DNA of 64,000 bases from Distichodus sexfasciatus (lineage: Eukaryota; Chordata; Actinopteri; Characiformes; Distichodontidae), in the NCBI GenBank assembly GCA_032718565.1, contig JAVGVS010000004.1, positions 2,656,802 to 2,720,801 on the forward strand. The letters run 5' to 3'. The notes under the pieces were generated by a model, which was not told the origin of the DNA, did no database searches, and was given only the letters and a program-made list of their open reading frames with translations. Positions 57,782 to 64,000 of the stretch are shown in pieces (positions within the stretch are counted from its first letter, which is position 1; each line of letters opens with the position of its first letter). A program made the position numbers and the translations under genes.

Positions 57782-58800
57782 TGTGGAGTCCTGTGATGTC
57801 TCCCCCAGGACAGTTGGCCCCGGCGGGCGCCAGAGGCCACCAGAGAGACTGTATATAGTGTTTCCCCGGGTTCCTGGTTCACAGTTGTTTCGTATTTGTC
57901 TTTGATTGGTCTCGTTGAGTTAGTCCTTCCCTTTAGTTAGGTTGTGTGTAATCTATTGGTTGTCCTTTGATTGTCTTGTTTAGTGTCATGAGTTAGGCCC
58001 CTATATAAGTTCTGTCATTTGTTCGTGTCTTTGTCTGTGCACCCTCACTATACCGATGTTTCCCCCCATACTACGGTCAAGCCCTGAGACTCTGCCCCTG
58101 CCCCAGTCTGCTGTCTGCTTAGAGTCCTGGTCAAGTTTGTCTTTGTCTAGTGCTCCTTGTTAGGGTCTGTTAGTTTGTCAGTAAATAGGTTTGTAGTTAG
58201 CATTAGCCTTTAGCTTAGCATTGTTAGCTTTAGCCGTAACCACTCCCTGTTGACCCTTACCCTTTAGCATTAGCCTTAGCATTAGTATTAGCATGGTTAG
58301 CTTTAGCCATAGCCACTCCCCATTGACCCTTACCCTTTAGCTTTAGCATTAGCCTTAACATTAGTATTAGCATGGTTAGCTTTAGCCATAGCCACTCCCC
58401 ATTGACCCTTACCCTTTAGCTTTAGCATTAGCATAGTTAGCGTTAGCTATTAGAGTAGGTTTAGAGTTAGGTTAGATTAGTTGATGTTTCCCTGATCTGT
58501 CCCTGTTTCTGTCTGCCCCTAGTTCTGGTTCTGGTCCCTGTGGTTGTTCCTGGTCCCTGTGCTGATCCGAGTTCTCTGTAGCTTCCGTCCCTGTTCCCCG
58601 CCTGGTTCCTATTCCTGTCTCCGAAGTAGCCATAGGGTTTTGTTTAGTCAATGTGTTAGCCTGTCTCTGCGTCTCTGTCTTGTGTGCTTGTTCCTCTGTC
58701 TGACGCCTCCTGATCCCCTTCCCTCCACTGGTACACAAATAAACATGAGAAAAGAAAAACCTTCCTGCGACTTGCATCCGTTCTTTCCCTGCAACGTGCT
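57782..58800 (+). mobile_element. LTR-like block (probable solo LTR) with internal minisatellite
   Basis: It resembles the solo LTR at 5288-5812 in layout and wording. A TGTGATGTCTCCCCC-type start leads to a TATA-like TATATAA at about 58003-58009 followed by CACCCTCACTATACC (compare CACCCTCACACTACC at about 5649), then AATAAA at 58738-58743, and a GCAACGTG-type end near 58800. I could not fix a matching target duplication, so the exact ends are uncertain. Confidence 0.5.
58195..58470. repeat. 73-79 bp minisatellite rich in TTAGC
   Basis: CACTCCC(C/T)(G/A)TTGACCC, TTACCCTTTAGC, ATTAGTATTAGCATGG and TTAGCTTTAGCC(A/G)TA recur with landmarks at 58241, 58314 and 58393. It consists of about three units built from smaller TTAGCATTAGCC motifs. 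Confidence 0.88.
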
Positions 58801-59692
58801 GTTGTTTTTTGGCTTTTGATTGCAAAGCCAATTTTATTAATTAAAACATTTATCCATGATAAGATATTCATGTAAAAACTACAGGAATCTATAACTTTTT
58901 ACCAACATCAGTGTGACATAACATGAACGATGGATGACGTCATCTGACATCAGTGCTCTAATTAGTATGTTGTTTTTTCTCATAATACTTGATTTCCTGC
59001 ATTTGGAGACCATACCCTTGCCCCTGCCCTGCCAATCACAGCAGCCCTGGGCCCTGCACGCCATCCCCCTAATTGGTGAAGAGAGCTAATAAAACATGGG
59101 TGGCGGATGCTGGCGGCGGCGTGCTGCACCCTCCTCCCGGCTCGGTGACAGCGGCGCCATTAAAACCATGAGCAGGATCCATCAGTTGCATTCTAATAAC
59201 AGGCCCAGACGTGTGCTGTCAAATTACAGCCCTCATACACAGCCTTCTGGGAGACAGAGTTCCTGATGTAACCTTGTGTGTAATGTACCTGAATGAATCG
59301 TGGCCAATTTTTGTTCTTTAACAAAAATCATTTAGGAAAGTTTATGAATGAGTAAGTTAGGTGTTAACACATAAGGCTAGCCAAAAATTGAATTGTGTGA
59401 AAACTGTTGAGGAGGCTAATGTTTATTCTTTGCTAAGCTACTTTAGGTGATCTGTCTACACCAGTTTTACTCCAATACAGTGTAGTTTCATTCCAGTTTT
59501 TCATTATTTTGTCTGGGTTAACGTTACTCATCTAGATTCTCTTTTCCAGTTCTTGATCCGTGCCTGCTAATGACCTCACGGTTGTCTGTTGAATTGCCAT
59601 TAAAACATGTCGCAACTGAGTCTGTATCCATGAGTCTCTTCAATAGTAAAGAGCCTGGAGACTTATTCAGGTGGACCCGCATTCCCTTTAAT
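58801..59692. other. unassigned sequence; CpG-rich block at 59025-59260
   Basis: The block around 59100-59165 (GGCGGATGCTGGCGGCGGCG and onward) is GC-rich, repeat-free and lacks a splice-flanked open frame. It is a candidate conserved noncoding or regulatory element. Confidence 0.35.
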
Positions 59693-59700
59693 CAAATTAA

Positions 59701-60545
59701 CAGTGTTGGGGAGTGACGAGTTACATGTAACAAAATTACGTAATTTAATGACAAAATAAAAGTAACAGTAATCAGTTACATTACTTTGAAAAATATGTAA
59801 TTAAATTACAGTTACTTTCAGGAAATATTTAGGATTACAATTTCAGTTACATCTCAATATCTTCTGCAGAAACATTGGCTGTATGTTTAATAATATTATT
59901 GTTTTGCCATTTTTTCTTGTGCACAACAGCCTCCATTTGCAGCTGAAAGTCTGATACTATTCCGATATGTCTAATTGGTTCTCTTATCATGTTTGAATTT
60001 GCAAAACCCACTTGCTGCTGGATCTGCAGCCTACAGGCGGTCTGAGCTGCAATTGCGAGGAGGCCTGCAATGCCAGATAGGAACTACAATGTAGGCCTAG
60101 CCCATTGCAGGAAATAAAAATTAGCTGTAGTGAGCAGATGCCATATGCACAATCAATCCCACACGAATAGACAACTGCTTATTCAGTGATGTTCACCAAA
60201 TGTTGAATGTCAAATATTTGATTAAGCAGGCATAGCTATTCAAAGATCAGCATGATCTCACAGTAAGCGGTGTTAAGGTGTTGAAGTCCGACATGGCTGT
60301 GGCTGTGGTGAGGGAGTTTAAAAGGATTTTGACAGCAGTCAGTGTTGAGTAATGCTGTAACCAGGTTTAAAAAACTGAAAATGGTTGACAGTTGAGAAAA
60401 TTCATTCTAATTGTAGAAAAGTAATCCAAAAGTAATCAAATGTGATTAGTTACATTACTGAAATAGTTACACTACTATTACATTTTAGATAGGGTAACTT
60501 GTAATTGAAACGCATTACATTTCCAAAGTAGCTTTCCCAACACTG
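59701..60545. mobile_element. 845-bp non-autonomous hAT element with 8-bp target duplication
   Basis: The ends are CAGTGTTGGGGAGTGACGAG and GCTTTCCCAACACTG. Flanks CAAATTAA (59693-59700) and CAAATTAC (60546-60553) match at 7 of 8 positions. Both subterminal regions carry AGTTACATTAC-type strings. The interior is non-coding. It is the best copy of the family seen in degraded form at 2722-3128. Confidence 0.88.
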
Positions 60546-60553
60546 CAAATTAC

Positions 60554-62454
60554 TATGCACACATTTGCAGTGACACTAAAGCATATATATGTTGCACCTA
60601 GTTAAATATGTTACTAAATATGTTTTTGATAATCATAAACATTTGTAATTGTTATTAGACAATTGTTAGCTTCTACATTGGTAGCACCCATTTTTGCAGA
60701 GGTTGGCACCACCTTGAAGGAGTTCACAACAACAGTTGATTGGAGCATTGTAGCTCACATTACACAGTTACTCAATAGCTCCTCACGTTCAAAACTTTAT
60801 GGGTATTGAGGCCTAAAATATTCCCACTACTTGTGAATAATAGAAAAATAGAAGCATTTAGTAAAAACACTGCATGAGCCTTCTTCCATTCTAAAGTTAG
60901 CGTAAAGCAGAAAGTAGGACAGCACAAGCCAGCTGAAACAGTGAAATAGTGTTTCGAGGAAGACATGTTATTTCAGTCTCACTGTCTTTTACCTTTCTTT
61001 TTTTATTCACTCTTTGAAACACAGACTCAGCATGGCCTTGTGTAAGCATCCCTCACTTATACGCCAGGGTAGAAGGTTTATCTGCTTCCTCTACACTGCC
61101 TTCCATCTCAAAAGGAAATGTGTCTGAGGTGTTGCTGCCTGTGCCGAGGTCTCGGAGCGAGGGTGGGAAGGTGTGAGAAACTCCAGGTGCTGTGTGAATC
61201 CTACGGAGCGCCAATGTGGCGTACGTGGGAAATCCCTCGCTGAGGTGCTGACACAAAACAGGAAAATTGTAGGAATCAGATGACCTGTAGCTAACTAAAG
61301 CAAAGAATACTGTTAGTAAAGGAGATCAGCTTCCTTAACTAGAATGAGTTGTTGGAAGGGTCAGAATAAAGAAAAGGAGGAGAGAGGAAAGCAAGAAGAA
61401 CCGAGGATGCTCCAGAAACACACTAAGCAGTGGTTTTGAGACTCTGCTACACAATCAGTAGTGCTTTATTTTAATGCTGATGCATAGAGAATCAAAAATG
61501 GATAAAATGGTGGTTCCTCAAGATCACTCAAAAAATCGGTACCAGCATCAATAATTCCAGGAAATTCTAAATATCCACTTTTGTGAGTCACTGGTACCTG
61601 ATGAGGAGTTATTTGAAGAAATCAGCTTTAAAGATGTTACATTTACAATAACATGGTCCGTTTTCATCAAATCTATTTTCTGTAATCCAAGTCTGTTCAT
61701 GGATTTTGAAGCCATCAGCAGATGTCTGAACAGTAAATGTAACTGTCCACTTAGTTATCACACCTGACTTCTAGATAAAGCCTGATTGGAAAATCTTTAC
61801 TCCCCAGTTCTTTGGGGCTAGAAACCTCTGGGCTGTATTGAGAGGCAGTCCAGTGTGTCAAACTATAATCCATATTTTCAAGATTTCATTAAGATTAAGG
61901 GTCTGGCGTAATGTTATAGAGCTGATTAGTATTATGCTATTGGGATGTGGTGAGATCTTTGTCCAACTCATCAATTTTGGGAATTATTTCAGGCACCATA
62001 TATAAGCCTTTATGACAATTGTCTTTGGACAGTAACCTTCATAATCACCACCTACTCTTTGGGCATGGAGACTAGTCACTGTGGGTGTAGCTAATGTGAC
62101 AGGCAATTATCCATCAAGAAAATACATCTTTTACGTCTTCACAAAGAGAAACCCTATAAAATGGTTTGCCAAATGATCCTGGTTGTTTCAAACCATTTTC
62201 CTTTTTGACTGATTAATGTTGAGAAGTAAAATAATGAGATGCTGTGAGCAAACATTTGCTATGTGCTAGCCCGCGAATGTGAACCAAAACCTTTGTCAGA
62301 CACAGAAAAAAAAGATCTCTTCTCATTCAAATCTTCACTTTATTTCTTCTGTAATTTTTTAATAAAATATGTTTGAGCAGCCCAGTGAGTAGACAAGACT
62401 GATAGTAGGTTTGGATACCTAGCTATTCCTATTTCTATTTCTAATTCTTATTGA
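60554..62454. other. unassigned sequence
   Basis: No exon or repeat was recognised; a 67-codon minus open frame at 61053-61256 lacks splice signals. Confidence 0.35.
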
Positions 62455-62535
62455 CAGTGCTGGGAAGCTAGTTTTAAACAGTATTGCTGTCAGCTACACA
62501 ACAAAGCTGTTAAAGCAAAATGATTAAAAAACAGG
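62455..62535. repeat. 'AGCTACAC' hAT-like relic
   Basis: CAGTGCTGGGAAGCTAGTTT, TAAACAGTATTGCTG and TCAGCTACACAACAAAGCTG are related to 55550-55700. Confidence 0.45.
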
Positions 62536-63281
62536 GATTAAAGAACCCTGGTGTTAAAAGGAATATGAAAATCTGTCATGTACAATTACAAATTTTCAAA
62601 GACATCTTGAGGTAAAGTGTGTTTCGCTTGAATAAACTGAACAAATTATGGCCACAAATTCTTACTTTCATCTTGGCCTAGGTGGACAAATGGCTCTTCT
62701 GATCATCACCAATCAGACGCATTTGCTAGTTGAAAATACTCAGCATTGTGAAGTGAGAAAAATATGTTACAATGTAGCATTTCACCATGCCCCACTCAGA
62801 GACTTTACCCAGTTTTTTAGCCATTCCTTTTTTGGCCGTGTTCAGACGTGTAGACTGTGAGGTTCTTGGTGACCTCTGGCTAAGTGGAAGAGATTCTATT
62901 AGAGCGGAGCAAAGGGCGTTACGCCTTGCTGGATCCACAGATGAGGGCAGGGGGAGTTCTAAGGGCAGCATGATGACTGGTTAGCGTCAGACAACATGGA
63001 AAGGTTTAGAATGGTTTGGAGGGTTGAGATACAGGCAGAGAGGTGAGAGACAGAAGCGTAACTAGTTACAAGATGATCCCTATTTTTGTTGAATTATCAT
63101 TTTCCAAGGTATCCACAGGCACATTCAGTAAAATAATACTTACAACCTTACAATCGATCTCAGTAAGATCATACACTTTAACTTTCTTGAAGCACCAAGT
63201 TTTTAGGATTTTGCTAAAACGTGAGCAGATTGACGGCAGTAAAAATTTCGGGCAGAATTAAAGAAAGAAAGTTGGAAAAAA
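62536..63281. other. unassigned sequence
   Basis: Nothing recognised. Confidence 0.35.
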
Positions 63282-63571
63282 TTTCTCCTTCTCCTTTTCC
63301 TCCTTCTGCTCTCCCGTCTCCTCCTCCATCATCTTCTACAGCTCCTTCTTATTCTTCTCTGCCTTCTTCTTCCCCCTTTTCTCCTCCTCCTTTCCTCGTT
63401 CTTTTTGTCTTCTATATCTCCTTCTGCTTCTTCTCTATCTTTATCTTTTTCTATTTTTCATCCATGATCTTATACTTGTCCTCCCCCTCCTTCTTCCTGT
63501 TCTCCTCATCCTCCTCCGTTTTCTCCTCCTTCAACTCCACCATCATCTTCTCTTCATCCTCCTCCTCTTTA
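63282..63571. repeat. 290-bp polypyrimidine tract
   Basis: Mostly (CTT)n, (CCT)n and (TTC)n with few purines. It makes a 145-codon Ser/Pro/Phe-rich open frame that is an artefact. It lies about 430 bases before the acceptor at the window end. Confidence 0.9.
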
Positions 63572-63967
63572 GTCTGGGATGAAAGTGGATTAGGACCTAT
63601 TTCAAGTCAGAATAAAATAACTACATCTATTTCCAGCTTATCAAGTAAAACACAGTAGTGACTGACTTGGCCATGCAGTGATGTTAATATAGATTTCAAA
63701 CCGTCAGATTTATTCACAAAGATTTGCAAGCAAAATTGACAAAAGTGCTGTCCACAGAGCCAAGCAAGTGAAACAAAATTGAGTAACACACTAGTTTCAC
63801 TTCCCATGTGACTTATTTAATGAAGTTGAATGAGTGTAGGGGTATGTGGAAGAGTGGCGGCTGTAAAGGGATTCCGTCTCGGGTCTCTGCACCGGTCGTG
63901 ATCTACAGCGATTTCAGCTCTCTGTCTGAAATTAATTCAGCAAGCAGTTCAGCAGATCGAGTGAGTG
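63572..63967. other. unassigned intron-like sequence
   Basis: No exon was seen. It would be the last part of the intron before the acceptor at the window edge. Confidence 0.35.
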
Positions 63968-64000
63968 TGAGCTCCTGCCTGGATTGTTTTTTTTCCACAG
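63968..64000 (+). other. strong 3' splice acceptor at the window edge
   Basis: The window closes with a T-rich tract and CCACAG. This is a near-ideal vertebrate acceptor, and it lies on the same strand as the exon at 53971-54164. If used, the next exon starts at 64001 and the intron between them is about 9.8 kb. The exon itself lies outside the window, so this rests on the signal alone. Confidence 0.5.

Noticed and set aside
58195..58470. CRISPR-like repeat array
   Set aside because: Unit length (73-79 bp) with no unique spacers, in a vertebrate-type genome; it is a minisatellite.
63221..63658. 145-codon + strand open frame rich in Ser, Pro and Phe
   Set aside because: It is a direct by-product of the polypyrimidine tract, with no start context, splice signals or complexity.

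Overview
The window looks like AT-rich teleost fish nuclear DNA, probably intron or intergenic sequence around a large gene. The evidence is many DANA-like V-SINEs with ATGAATGA tails, hAT, Tc1 and TTAA-type DNA transposon relics, a Penelope-like GIY-YIG remnant, solo-LTR-type sequences, and (TG)n, (CATC)n and (GA)n microsatellites. No bacterial operons, CRISPR arrays or intact transposase or reverse transcriptase genes are present. The repeat mix hints at an ostariophysan fish, but only weakly.

Gene content is very low. The best coding feature is one internal exon on the + strand at 53971-54164, with a good acceptor and donor, about 64 Ser/Arg-rich residues, and much higher GC than its surroundings. 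I could not name its gene. The window's last bases form a strong + strand acceptor (a T-tract and CCACAG at 63985-64000), so the next exon of the same gene may begin at 64001. A second candidate is a minus-strand terminal-exon-like ORF at 38084-38295. It has a long pyrimidine tract and an AG acceptor, and a protein-like composition with many Trp residues. I did not recognise it either.

Layout. 1-10 kb: mostly unassigned AT-rich sequence with hAT relics and a textbook solo LTR (5288-5812, 5-bp target duplication). 10.3-11.65 kb: a large element with about 215-bp inverted termini and a tandem-repeat flank. 12-24 kb: SINE and other repeat fragments, a near-perfect 252-bp hairpin element (17498-17749), a Tc1 5' remnant and a 5S-rRNA-like relic (22552-22669). 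25.5-26.7 kb: a Penelope-like remnant that splits a minisatellite. 29-36 kb: microsatellites, a V-SINE with a perfect 12-bp target duplication (35168-35507) and a hAT MITE. 38-50 kb: the minus-strand exon candidate, three more V-SINEs, a hAT MITE, a TTAA element with long arms (46613-47201) and a SINE. 50.8-58.8 kb: a dense nest of repeats around the + strand exon, with two sets of duplicated segments and an LTR-like block carrying a minisatellite. 59-64 kb: a GC-rich unassigned block, an 845-bp hAT element with target duplication, and a long polypyrimidine tract before the terminal acceptor.

I found no convincing new multi-gene system. The points most worth following up are the two unidentified exons, the hairpin element, the 10.3-11.65 kb element, a recurring tRNA-like SINE family (SINE-A) and the nested duplications next to the exon.
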